Virus record (IMG/VR): IMGVR_UViG_3300044712_000119
Location: 1 to 31,541 of that record
Strand: one strand, 5' to 3'
Source of the DNA: a virus
Length of the DNA: 31,541 nt
The first letter of the stretch is position 1. Each line of letters begins with the position of its first letter. Made by a program: the position numbers and the translations under genes. Below are positions 16,479-23,409 of this stretch, piece by piece. A model generated the notes under the pieces. It worked only from the letters and a program-made list of their open reading frames with translations, was not told the DNA's origin and ran no database searches.

Positions 16479-17044
16479 TGCCTTTTGGTTTAGGTTTCTT
16501 TGCAACCGCAGGGGTATCGGCTGCGGCTGGTAGCTTTGACCTACTCGAAACGCAGACACTTACAGGCTCACAAGCAAGCGTGACTTTTAGTAATCTCAAC
16601 ACTTCCTACGGCTCTACTTATCAGCACTTGCAGATTAGGGCAACCACTAGAGGCACTAGAGCAGATACGGGCAGTCAGCTATTTATTAGGATAAATGGCG
16701 ATACAGGGAACAACTACCGTGCCCACTACATGTGGGGAAACGGCTCTAGTGTGCAATCTGCCACCTTGTCGGAAAGTGGAATTTGGGGCGGTTGGACTGC
16801 GGGTGCGAATTTTACTGCAAATGGCTTTGGAGCTATGGTTTTGGATTTGCTCGACCCCTTTGAAGCAAATAAAAATCGAGTAGTCAGAATTTTTCAAGGA
16901 ATAGCTGGCTATTCAGAGGTTTCTCTAATTTCTGGCATGAGAATAAATACAGAGGCAGTAAGCAGTTTGACTATCAGCGAAAGAACAGGAGCTAACCTAG
17001 CTCAATACTCTCGATTCTCGCTTTACGGTTGGAAGGCCGCATAA
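16478..17044 (+). CDS. Tail appendage protein, paralogue A
   Basis: A 188-residue beta-rich protein. Its LLETQTLTGSQASVTFSNLN start, YQHLQIRATTRG strand and SRFSLYGWKA end correspond to parts of the next two proteins (SVTFASIPA…YRDLILV…FSLFGVL and SIVFNSIPQTF…FVLFSLRND…ATLYGI). Such short jelly-roll-like proteins at the end of the tail module are candidates for receptor-binding tips. Codon use is visibly more A/T-rich than in the head genes, suggesting separate acquisition. Confidence 0.68.
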   Translation: MPFGLGFFATAGVSAAAGSFDLLETQTLTGSQASVTFSNLNTSYGSTYQHLQIRATTRGTRADTGSQLFIRINGDTGNNYRAHYMWGNGSSVQSATLSESGIWGGWTAGANFTANGFGAMVLDLLDPFEANKNRVVRIFQGIAGYSEVSLISGMRINTEAVSSLTISERTGANLAQYSRFSLYGWKAA

Positions 17045-17523
17045 TGCCAACGAACACCTATACAGCACTGGCGAACATCACGCTAAGCTCGGCAGCTTCC
17101 TCGGTGACTTTTGCTTCTATCCCTGCAACTCCCTATCGTGACCTAATTCTTGTATGCGATTGGGCAGGAAGTGCATCTGCTAACTATTTGGAGCTAAGGT
17201 TCAACACCGATAATACATCAAGCAATTATCCGATTGTGGCTGCCTATGGTTCAAGCGGTGGAAATGGAAGCTATACGGCTAACGGCATGTTGATCGGTGT
17301 CGCTAGGACTACTCGCAACCCGACTATTGCACAAATCTTTGACTACTCAGCTACGGACAAACACAAGAACATGCTTTCAAGATACGGTTTGCAGGACATG
17401 AGCGAGATTGCTATGCATGCAGGCAGATGGGCCAACACCGAAGCCATTAACACCGTAAAAGTTCAACTATCTAGCGGAACAATAAGTGCAGGTTCGACCT
17501 TTAGTCTTTTTGGAGTGCTATAA
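17044..17523 (+). CDS. Tail appendage protein, paralogue B
   Basis: A 159-residue protein from ATG 17044, which overlaps the preceding TAA (TAATG); a TTG at 17029 is less likely. Sequence SAASSVTFASIPATPYRDLILVCDW and the terminal STFSLFGVL align by pattern with its neighbours, so it is probably the second of three tandem paralogues. No enzyme motif. Probably part of the adsorption apparatus. Confidence 0.66.
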   Translation: MPTNTYTALANITLSSAASSVTFASIPATPYRDLILVCDWAGSASANYLELRFNTDNTSSNYPIVAAYGSSGGNGSYTANGMLIGVARTTRNPTIAQIFDYSATDKHKNMLSRYGLQDMSEIAMHAGRWANTEAINTVKVQLSSGTISAGSTFSLFGVL

Positions 17524-18072
17524 ATGCAAGTTATCGAACATCAGGAATTAGCGTCTAGTCAGACTTCGATTGTATTCAATTCAATCCCACAAACTTTCAC
17601 CGACCTTTTTGTCTTGTTTAGTTTGCGTAATGATCGAAGCACAGACGGAGCTTCAAGTTATGCTGGCATAACAATCAACGGAAACTACACCAATCTAAGT
17701 CAGAGGCTTTTACAAGGTAACGGCAGCGCAACTGCAAGTTTTAGCTACACAAGTGGAACTTATCCGCTATGGGTTTACATTCCAGGCTCAGGCTATACGG
17801 CAAGCACTTTTCAAAATGGTTCTATTTACATTCCTAATTACGCTGGTTCAACCGTTAAGTCAATTAGCGTAGATAGCGTAACTGAAAACAATGCAACGAC
17901 AGCTTTTCAGACTATTCACAATGGACTCTATAACAGTTCAACTGCCATCACATCGCTTGGATTCATCTCGCTAAACTCAGATTTGGCAGCGGCTGGCAAT
18001 CTGGTGCAGTTTTCATCAGCGACTCTCTACGGCATCACTAAAGGCAGCTCAAACGGCGTAACCGTTAGCTAA
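17524..18072 (+). CDS. Tail appendage protein, paralogue C
   Basis: A 182-residue serine/threonine/asparagine-rich protein starting immediately after the preceding stop. IEHQELASSQTSIVFNSIPQ, then TDLFVLFSLRNDRS and terminal SSATLYGITKG repeat the pattern of the two preceding proteins. The A/T-rich codon choice continues. Likely surface-exposed; receptor binding is inference. Confidence 0.66.
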   Translation: MQVIEHQELASSQTSIVFNSIPQTFTDLFVLFSLRNDRSTDGASSYAGITINGNYTNLSQRLLQGNGSATASFSYTSGTYPLWVYIPGSGYTASTFQNGSIYIPNYAGSTVKSISVDSVTENNATTAFQTIHNGLYNSSTAITSLGFISLNSDLAAAGNLVQFSSATLYGITKGSSNGVTVS

Positions 18073-18086
18073 CAGAAAGAAAACAA

Positions 18087-18323
18087 ATGACTCAAGAAAT
18101 CCCAACCAAGCTGGTTATCAACTGCGAAACTGGCGAGCGTGAGATTATCCCGCTAACCGCCGAGGAAATTGCCGAGCGTGAAGCAATGGCAGCACAAGCA
18201 CTAGCAGACCAGGCGGCTCGTGAAGCCGAGGAAACCGCAAAGGCAGAGGCAAAGGCTTCTGGTATTGCGAAACTTATGGCACTTGGACTAACCGAAGCCG
18301 AAGCAACCGCTCTAGTAAACTAG
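18087..18323 (+). CDS. Small acidic coiled-coil protein, unknown
   Basis: A 78-residue protein: a short strand-like N-terminus (TKLVINCETGEREIIPLT) followed by a long alanine/glutamate helix (EEIAEREAMAAQALADQAAR…) and a UBA-like end (IAKLMALGLTEAEATALVN). Proteins of this shape sit after tail-fibre genes in many phages, sometimes as fibre-assembly chaperones; the role here is not known. Confidence 0.7.
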   Translation: MTQEIPTKLVINCETGEREIIPLTAEEIAEREAMAAQALADQAAREAEETAKAEAKASGIAKLMALGLTEAEATALVN

Positions 18324-18328
18324 TCATC

Positions 18329-18547
18329 ATGCCTGAGCCAACTCGCCCTAACTCCTCAAATGCCCTACTTGTCCAAATCATTACGGACATTGCAGAGATC
18401 AAAGCAGTCGTAAGAAACTACGCTGACCTTGAGGCTCGTGTTCGAGAATTGGAGAAGGCTCGCTGGCAATCGGCTTGGATTACTGCTTTTGCATCTGCAA
18501 GCTTGACTGCTCTCGCTGTCGTGCTAGTCAATCAGGCGTTCCTATGA
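18329..18547 (+). CDS. Holin-like protein with one C-terminal membrane span
   Basis: A 72-residue protein with a coiled-coil segment (IAEIKAVVRNYADLEARVRELEKARW) followed by a hydrophobic helix (ITAFASASLTALAVVLVNQAFL). This layout matches XhlA-type holin-associated proteins. Its stop overlaps the endolysin ATG (ATGA), supporting a lysis role. A second membrane protein at 19835 could instead be the holin or its partner. The ribosome site is weak, so expression may depend on coupling. Confidence 0.62.
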   Translation: MPEPTRPNSSNALLVQIITDIAEIKAVVRNYADLEARVRELEKARWQSAWITAFASASLTALAVVLVNQAFL

Positions 18548-18975
18548 GATTTCCATTCGAGCCGAAGTTCATCACAGGTCGCTTCGGCACTCTAAGCGAG
18601 TATCGCAAAAAGAACGGGATGCAACCTCACAGCGGCGTTGACTGGGCGAGACCAGAAGGCACTCCAATTCCTGCAATCGCCAACGGCACTATCGTTCTGC
18701 AACAGTTCAGCCAGGTGCTAGGCAATGTCTCGGTGCTACGAGTCATGGACAAAGACGGAAAGTTGTATTACATCGGATTCTGCCATCTAAAGGCTGAAGG
18801 CCACGAGGTAGGTCAGAAGATCAAAGAGGGCGAGACCATCGGCTTCGTAGGCAACACTGGCTCAGCCAGCAGCGGTGCACACCTACACCTAACTGTAAGC
18901 AAGGAGCTCAAGGGTGTTTTTGGGCCAGTAAGTGTTAAGACCGATCCCATTGCTTTCATAAAAGCTAACAAGTAG
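18544..18975 (+). CDS. Endolysin, M23 zinc endopeptidase
   Basis: A 143-residue single-domain peptidase; the start at 18544 is set by the ATGA overlap with the holin-like gene. M23 (LytM/lysostaphin-type) zinc site: H29 and D33 (HSGVD), H81 and the HxH pair H113/H115 (HLHL). It would cut peptide cross-links in the cell wall. There is no signal peptide and no visible wall-binding domain, so release requires a holin. Its last 11 nt overlap the antisense HNH gene. Confidence 0.88.
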   Translation: MRFPFEPKFITGRFGTLSEYRKKNGMQPHSGVDWARPEGTPIPAIANGTIVLQQFSQVLGNVSVLRVMDKDGKLYYIGFCHLKAEGHEVGQKIKEGETIGFVGNTGSASSGAHLHLTVSKELKGVFGPVSVKTDPIAFIKANK

Positions 18976-19741
18976 CAGAACGCAACTTCCAAAGCCGCCA
19001 TTCCATTATGAATTTGTCGTTCTTAGACAAGTTACATTTAGCGCAAGCACCAACTAGATTCCCTATGCGATGTTCTCCACCTCTACTAAGTGGAATCACA
19101 TGGTCTAAATGTTCAGATGCACTACCACAGTAGGCACAAGGGCTTTTGTAAAGTCGGCTTATCTCGTTAGCGGAAATGACAAATGGCGTTTCCATTTGCG
19201 ATCTTCTTTTGTATCTACTCGCTGCCCTTTTTTCAGGGTTGTTTGCAATCCAATTTGCTCGATTTACTTTGGCTAATTCTGGATTGACTTGGTAATTGCG
19301 CCTTGACTTTGCCTTAATTCGGTCTGAATACTTGAGGTAGTATCTGCGCTTTTTATCAGCAACTTTGTCTGGATTATTTTTGCGCCATCGCTCCTGCTTG
19401 GCTGCTACCTTGTCTGGGTTAGCGATAGCCCAATCTTTGTTTTTTTGATAGAGCGCATCACGGTTGTTGTCGTAATACTTTTTACGACTGGCTTTTAGGC
19501 CCTCAGGGTTCTTTTGTTTGTAGGTTTGAAAATAAGTAGCGGTCTTGTCCTTGTTTTGGTCACGCCACTCTTTTGCCTTAGCTCGAGCTTCTTCTGGATT
19601 TTCTAGGCGCTTTGCTTTAGCTGCAGAACTGCGACAAGCACGACAATTTGAGTGCAAGCCATCTTTTTTTGAGGAACACTTAGAAAATGAACTGCTTGGC
19701 AAACTTTGACGGCACTTAGTGCAGGTCTTATACTGTTCCAT
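18965..19741 (-). CDS. HNH homing-type endonuclease, antisense insertion
   Basis: A 258-residue protein read leftward from ATG 19741 (GGAG 7 nt upstream; TTG 19747 is less likely). Four cysteines (7, 10, 33, 36) form an N-terminal zinc site, a lysine-rich helical region repeats NP-D/E motifs (NPEEARAKAKEW, NPDKVAAKQERW, NPDKVADKKRRYY) about every 15-20 residues, and a C-terminal HNH nuclease follows: C202/C205, D213-H214 (LDHVIPLSRGG), N228, C233/C236. Such proteins nick or cut DNA and spread by homing. It is the only antisense gene in the late region, more A/T-rich than its neighbours, and sits between endolysin and terminator, indicating insertion. Confidence 0.9.
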   Translation of the reverse strand: MEQYKTCTKCRQSLPSSSFSKCSSKKDGLHSNCRACRSSAAKAKRLENPEEARAKAKEWRDQNKDKTATYFQTYKQKNPEGLKASRKKYYDNNRDALYQKNKDWAIANPDKVAAKQERWRKNNPDKVADKKRRYYLKYSDRIKAKSRRNYQVNPELAKVNRANWIANNPEKRAASRYKRRSQMETPFVISANEISRLYKSPCAYCGSASEHLDHVIPLSRGGEHRIGNLVGACAKCNLSKNDKFIMEWRLWKLRSATC

Positions 19742-19766
19742 AGTCAAGCTCCTAACTTGGCTCGTG

Positions 19767-19803
19767 CCCCTGGTAGTTGCTGCTACGCAGGGGTTTCTTC
19801 TAC
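19767..19803 (+). terminator. Rho-independent terminator, probable late-operon end
   Basis: CCCCTGGTAG (19767-19776) pairs with CTAC (19783-19786) and CAGGGG (19788-19793), with one bulged G, followed by TTTCTTCT. The T-tract points plus-strand, although the nearest plus-strand gene upstream is the endolysin, 790 nt away across the antisense HNH gene. Confidence 0.82.
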
Positions 19804-19804
19804 T

Positions 19805-19820
19805 TGGTAGAATTGTAGCA
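19805..19820. promoter_or_regulatory. Putative bidirectional promoter core
   Basis: Plus strand: extended -10 TGGTAGAAT (hexamer 19808-19813). Minus strand: extended -10 TGCTACAAT (hexamer at 19817-19812). The two hexamers overlap in the near-symmetrical TAGAATTGTA. They could drive the membrane protein at 19835 rightward and the HNH gene leftward. No -35 is apparent for either. Confidence 0.45.
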
Positions 19821-19834
19821 ACTAAGGAGAACCA

Positions 19835-20188
19835 ATGCGTGAAACCATCAAGCAGATAATCGTCAGATCACTAGGTCTTGTCCTTGCAACCTTCTTCGGC
19901 GGAACTGCTATCGGTGCTGTGGCTGGTAACTGGTGGATGGGTTCACTTATCGGTGTCGGTAGCGCCTTTGCCGTAGTCCTAACAACCATCGGTGTTGCTG
20001 TGGCTTGGAAGGGCACTCTGGAGCTGTCTGACATTCAGAACGCTTATCGAGCAGCAGTAGCCAAGTCTGACTCTGAGGCTGTTGAGGATGCCCTAAAGGT
20101 TACTCAGGATGGCAACTTCGACTTTGACGATGTTGTCTATGACGGCGATGATGACCTTTACGATGACGAGCCTGACAAGGTAGCCTAA
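19835..20188 (+). CDS. Small membrane protein, candidate holin
   Basis: A 117-residue protein with CTAAGGAGAACCA before the ATG. Two hydrophobic helices (about residues 9-30 and 33-58, LGLVLATFFGGTAIGAVAG and GSLIGVGSAFAVVLTTIGVAVAW) are followed by LELSDIQNAYRAA, resembling the end of actinophage holins, and a very acidic tail (DGDDDLYDDEPD). A holin role is plausible from topology, but another terminator separates it from the endolysin. Its stop overlaps the convergent WhiB gene. Confidence 0.6.
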   Translation: MRETIKQIIVRSLGLVLATFFGGTAIGAVAGNWWMGSLIGVGSAFAVVLTTIGVAVAWKGTLELSDIQNAYRAAVAKSDSEAVEDALKVTQDGNFDFDDVVYDGDDDLYDDEPDKVA

Positions 20189-20514
20189 CGCAAAGCTCCG
20201 AGCTTGAATCGCTTGACCCTAACTGAGTTCTGGTCAATAGCCTTGTCGAGAGTTGTCTTGCCCTTGCGGATCTCATCCCTCTGATGCGGTGTCAGTCCAC
20301 CCCAAATGCCGTAAGCCTCATCTGCAACAATCGCATACTGAGCGCATAGCCTCTGCACAGGGCATTGACTACAAATCTTCTTTGCTTGGCGTAGCTCGTA
20401 GGATTCGCCGCCTACCTCTGGAAACCATAACTCCCCGTCAACCTCTTGGCAGACTGGTGTCCCATGCTCTTTGATACCTGCTGCTAAGGCTATAAATGCG
20501 TTTTGAACTTTCAT
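20185..20514 (-). CDS. WhiB-family iron-sulfur regulator 1
   Basis: A 109-residue protein with the four WhiB cysteines C22, C48, C51 and C57 (CSQCPVQRLC) that hold a [4Fe-4S] cluster, then GIWGGLT (69-75) and a basic C-terminal tail (RKGKTT…VRVKRFKLGALR) suited to DNA binding. WhiB proteins bind the host primary sigma factor and act as transcription regulators; the mycobacteriophage TM4 WhiB blocks septation and superinfection. Start at ATG 20514. Convergent with and touching the membrane protein gene; downstream of WhiB 2 on the minus strand. Confidence 0.92.
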   Translation of the reverse strand: MKVQNAFIALAAGIKEHGTPVCQEVDGELWFPEVGGESYELRQAKKICSQCPVQRLCAQYAIVADEAYGIWGGLTPHQRDEIRKGKTTLDKAIDQNSVRVKRFKLGALR

Positions 20515-20547
20515 AAAGCAAACGATAATGCTCGCTTATTGAAAGTG

Positions 20548-20820
20548 TCAAATCCGCTCTGAAGGCAGCGACCCACCCCAGATGCCATGCTTTTGATTGC
20601 TTTCTAATGCGTAATCAAAACATTGTGCCTGGATAGGGCAAGCTCGGCAACCTTTGATTGCCTTAGCGGTTGCGATGACTCTGATCGTAGGGCTCTCTAT
20701 GTCCTCTGGAAACCAAAATTCAGGCTTCCACTCGCAAGGAACTTTGTTACCATTGCGTTGAATAGCGGCTAAGAGTGCGAGGTAATCGCTACTCAATACG
20801 CCAAAATGTCTGAGGGTCAT
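20548..20820 (-). CDS. WhiB-family iron-sulfur regulator 2, short
   Basis: A 90-residue protein with C29, C58, C61 and C67 (CRACPIQAQC) and GIWGGSLPSER (79-89). It stops directly after the WhiB signature, so the basic DNA-binding tail of typical members is missing. It diverges clearly from WhiB 1, sharing FWFPE/LWFPE and the cluster region. ATG 20820 has no clear ribosome site, and TAGGGT lies 9 nt upstream on its strand, so a leaderless or very short leader is possible. Only 32 bp separate it from the divergent exonuclease gene. Confidence 0.88.
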   Translation of the reverse strand: MTLRHFGVLSSDYLALLAAIQRNGNKVPCEWKPEFWFPEDIESPTIRVIATAKAIKGCRACPIQAQCFDYALESNQKHGIWGGSLPSERI

Positions 20821-20852
20821 CGTAAGGTAACCCTATCTAAGAAAGAGGACAC

Positions 20853-21737
20853 ATGAAGGTTCACGCACCACAGGATTTCAACGGAGCAAAGCTAGTCGGA
20901 GTATTCGAGTCAGGCACTAGCGAGTGGCACGAAGCCAGGGCATACAGTCTTGGCGGTTCAGAGATTGGCACGATTCTAGGGCTCAACCCTTGGGAGTCTG
21001 CCTATGCGCTCTGGGCAAAAAAGACAGGCAAGATTGAGAACCCACCGCTAACCAACTGGGCTGTGCGATTTGGACAAGCGTTTGAAGAGCCGATTCTCAA
21101 GCTCTGGGCAGAGGAGCACCCTGAGTATGAGGTGTTTACAACTGGCACTTATCAGGACTGCGACAACCCTTGGCTACACGCTAACCCTGACGCACTTGCT
21201 CGCCACAAGGAAACAGGTGAGTGGCTAGTGGTTGAGGTCAAAACCGCTCGCACTTCTTTTGAGTCCCTGCCACCTACCTACGAGGCACAGGTTCGCCACT
21301 ACATGATGGTGATGAAGATTGAACGGGCTGTTGTTGTCGCTGTTGCAGGTATGACTTGGCAGGAGTTCTGGGTTGAGCGTGACGAGTTTACCGAGCAGGT
21401 GCAACTAGACCAGGCTAAGCGATTCATCTCGCACATCACCAATGACACTAAGCCAGACTATGACGGGGCTGAATCAACCTACGAGGTCATCCGCAAACTG
21501 CACCCTGAAATTGACGAGACTGAGATTGAGATTGACGGACTACACCAGCTAATCCTTGCTCAGCAAGAGTTTGAACAGGCAGAGGCAAAGTTCAATCAGA
21601 TGAAGTCATGGGTGCTAGATCTCATGGGCAACGCAAAACACGCTTACATAGTTGCAGAGGGACAACAAATTAGACTAGCCTCAAGACAGGCTCGCAGAGA
21701 TGGTATGCCTTACCTAGTAGTAAAGAAAGGGAAATAA
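20853..21737 (+). CDS. YqaJ-type 5'-3' exonuclease/recombinase
   Basis: A 294-residue PD-(D/E)xK nuclease of the lambda-exonuclease/YqaJ family: GGSEIGTILGLNPW (34-47), E78/E79 (GQAFEEP), D113 (NPDAL), E128-x-K130 (VEVKTA) and the Q146xxxY150 motif (EAQVRHY). It resects double-stranded ends so that an annealing protein can pair single strands; that partner is likely the Erf-like gene at 22223. GAGGACAC gives the ribosome site. It heads the rightward early operon, divergent from the WhiB pair. Confidence 0.92.
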   Translation: MKVHAPQDFNGAKLVGVFESGTSEWHEARAYSLGGSEIGTILGLNPWESAYALWAKKTGKIENPPLTNWAVRFGQAFEEPILKLWAEEHPEYEVFTTGTYQDCDNPWLHANPDALARHKETGEWLVVEVKTARTSFESLPPTYEAQVRHYMMVMKIERAVVVAVAGMTWQEFWVERDEFTEQVQLDQAKRFISHITNDTKPDYDGAESTYEVIRKLHPEIDETEIEIDGLHQLILAQQEFEQAEAKFNQMKSWVLDLMGNAKHAYIVAEGQQIRLASRQARRDGMPYLVVKKGK

Positions 21738-21943
21738 TGCAGGTGTTTCTAGGTGATCAAGTCACCCTGCTAAACGACAGACACGATGAGGAGAACCCAA
21801 CCTTCATCACAGGTCAGGTCAAAGGCATCGTTCTAAACGAACTAAAGCAGGTCGAGCGAGTCTACCTACACAGCCTCTCAGAGTCGCTATGGATGTCTGA
21901 TGGCTGGAGATTTGTTGATGATGGAGTTGAAGATGTGGACTGA
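21737..21943 (+). CDS. Hypothetical small protein, SH3/KOW-like pattern
   Basis: A 68-residue protein starting in a TAATG overlap. Alternating strands (VFLGDQVTLLN, TGQVKGIVLNELKQVERVYL) suggest a small beta barrel, then an aspartate-rich end (FVDDGVEDVD). Not recognised. Sits between recombination genes and overlaps the next gene by 11 nt. Confidence 0.68.
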   Translation: MQVFLGDQVTLLNDRHDEENPTFITGQVKGIVLNELKQVERVYLHSLSESLWMSDGWRFVDDGVEDVD

Positions 21944-22226
21944 AATTGCATTAGGCGTGGTGGCTGCATACGCCATCTGGGTTCACATTCAGCTGAGCAA
22001 AGTTCGCAAGAGCGTTTTGATGATGGTCAATCTGTTGGCTAACTTTGTCAAATTGACAGACGAGCAGAACAAAATAAACAAGTCACAGAAGCAGCTCAAC
22101 GATGCGATTGCCACCAACCTAGAAATCCTAGGAGTGCACACCAAACTCATTGAGCCAGACATTGCCTATGAAGCATCGGCTTTCTTGGCATGGGTAAACA
22201 ACAAACGAAAGAGGGAAACTGAATGA
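21933..22226 (+). CDS. Small membrane-anchored helical protein, unknown
   Basis: A 97-residue protein from ATG 21933 (GGAG six nt upstream; an upstream GTG at 21900 is less likely). It has an N-terminal membrane helix (IALGVVAAYAIWVHIQL), then helices MMVNLLANFVKL and KSQKQLNDAIATNLEIL, and a basic end. Not recognised. It overlaps the Erf-like gene by ATGA. The membrane anchor is unusual inside a recombination operon. Confidence 0.68.
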   Translation: MWTEIALGVVAAYAIWVHIQLSKVRKSVLMMVNLLANFVKLTDEQNKINKSQKQLNDAIATNLEILGVHTKLIEPDIAYEASAFLAWVNNKRKRETE

Positions 22227-22732
22227 GATTCGACCTAAGCAAATACGCTACCGTTGCCGAGCGACTAGCACAGGCACACGCTGACCATCCTGACCTACGC
22301 ATCGTCACCGAGATCACAAACATTGACGGTGAGATTGGCAAGACCCGTTGGGTGGTCAAGACCTCGCTTTACCTAAACGCTGGAGACCAGGCGAACGGCT
22401 TAGTCAAGGCAACAGGCTACGCCTTTGAGGTTGACGGGACTGGTGGTGCAAACGCCACCTCTGCGCTAGAGAACTGTGAGAGCAGCAGCCTCGGTAGGGC
22501 TTTGATGGTGGCAGGTTATTCCATGAACAAAGAGCCAAATTCCCTAGCTTCTCGTGAGGAGATGGAGAAGGTGCAACGAATAGAGTCACACGCTGTCGCT
22601 GACTACATGGCAAAGCTTGACGAGCTGACTACCAAGGCAGAACTCAAGGAACTCTACGCCGAGGCATTACGCAACCAAGCACCTAAGCAGGTTCTCGATG
22701 CTATCACAGCAAAGGGCAAGACTGCAAAGTGA
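22223..22732 (+). CDS. erf: Erf-like single-strand annealing protein
   Basis: A 169-residue protein with KTSLYLNAGDQANGLVKATG, then GTGGANATSALENCESSSLGRAL (about residues 73-95), the conserved core of phage Erf/SSAP proteins from actinophages. C-terminal part is helical and charged. It would anneal strands exposed by the YqaJ exonuclease, giving a two-component recombination system for replication, end repair or concatemer formation. The assignment relies on the core motif and context. Confidence 0.78.
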   Translation: MRFDLSKYATVAERLAQAHADHPDLRIVTEITNIDGEIGKTRWVVKTSLYLNAGDQANGLVKATGYAFEVDGTGGANATSALENCESSSLGRALMVAGYSMNKEPNSLASREEMEKVQRIESHAVADYMAKLDELTTKAELKELYAEALRNQAPKQVLDAITAKGKTAK

Positions 22733-23055
22733 ACCCGTTAGAGATTCAGCAGCAACTTGCCGAACTCATAGCCGAAAATCAGCGAGGAGCGACTGCCTTA
22801 TTCGAGGCAGAACGCTCTTTGGCTGAGGCTGAGTATGAACTAGACCTAATCGAGCAGAAGGCGTTTATACGGGCTGAGGGAACGGTTAGGGACAGAGAGG
22901 CACTTGCTCGGCTGGAAGCGGCTGAGAAGCGCTTACAGCGTGATTTGAGACGGGCTGAGTTCAATCGCATCAAGGTAAAAATCAAAGCCATCGAGACAGC
23001 GATGATGGCAATCGGCACTCAGGCAAAACTGATGCAGGTTGAGTCTAAGCTTTAG
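22729..23055 (+). CDS. Coiled-coil protein, unknown
   Basis: A 108-residue protein, GTG start in a GTGA overlap. It is almost wholly helical and charged (AERSLAEAEYELDLIEQKAF … RLEAAEKRLQRDLRRAEFNR), so a long coiled coil is likely. Not recognised by sequence. Could be a structural adaptor or DNA-associated protein of the recombination operon. Confidence 0.75.
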   Translation: MNPLEIQQQLAELIAENQRGATALFEAERSLAEAEYELDLIEQKAFIRAEGTVRDREALARLEAAEKRLQRDLRRAEFNRIKVKIKAIETAMMAIGTQAKLMQVESKL

Positions 23056-23058
23056 GGC

Positions 23059-23397
23059 ATGAAGAACAGCGACCTAAAGAAACTCAGAGACAGAGATGGA
23101 TGGTGCTGGCATTGTGGGACTGAACAAGGTCTCGTGCCACATCACCGAGCCAACAGGGGTGCTGGTGGATCTAAAGTCCTCGACACCTTGCAGAATGTCA
23201 TTCTGGTCTGTGCAGAGTTCAACCAGGCGATGGAATCTGATGCGAATGTCGCAAACTGGGCTAGAGATTTAGGGCTAAAGCTAAGCAGATACGCCTCGCC
23301 GTCAGCAGCGGTATTTGACAACTACCTCAAAAAGTGGTTTTATCTTGATGAGAAGGGAAACAGGTTCGAGACAGAACCACCGACTTACCTCATCTGA
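23059..23397 (+). CDS. HNH-like zinc protein
   Basis: A 112-residue protein with C16/C19 (CWHC), H28-H29 (VPHHRANRGAGG), N46 and C51 (NVILVC), N55. This is the pattern of small HNH nucleases found in actinophages, though the third metal ligand is asparagine/absent rather than histidine (CAEFNQ), so activity is uncertain. It differs from the two other HNH proteins of this genome. RBS is weak; gap of 3 nt from the preceding stop. Confidence 0.75.
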   Translation: MKNSDLKKLRDRDGWCWHCGTEQGLVPHHRANRGAGGSKVLDTLQNVILVCAEFNQAMESDANVANWARDLGLKLSRYASPSAAVFDNYLKKWFYLDEKGNRFETEPPTYLI

Positions 23398-23409
23398 AAG
23401 GGAAATTAG

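Noticed and set aside
20192-20204. Bidirectional terminator between the convergent membrane protein and WhiB 1
   Set aside because: AAGCTC-C-GAGCTT has a one-base loop and no T-tract on either strand, and it lies inside the WhiB coding end.
23059-23397. A second mobile HNH element inserted in the recombination operon
   Set aside because: It lies in operon orientation with a 3-nt gap and ordinary codon use, and small HNH-like genes are normal residents of such operons, so insertion is not supported.
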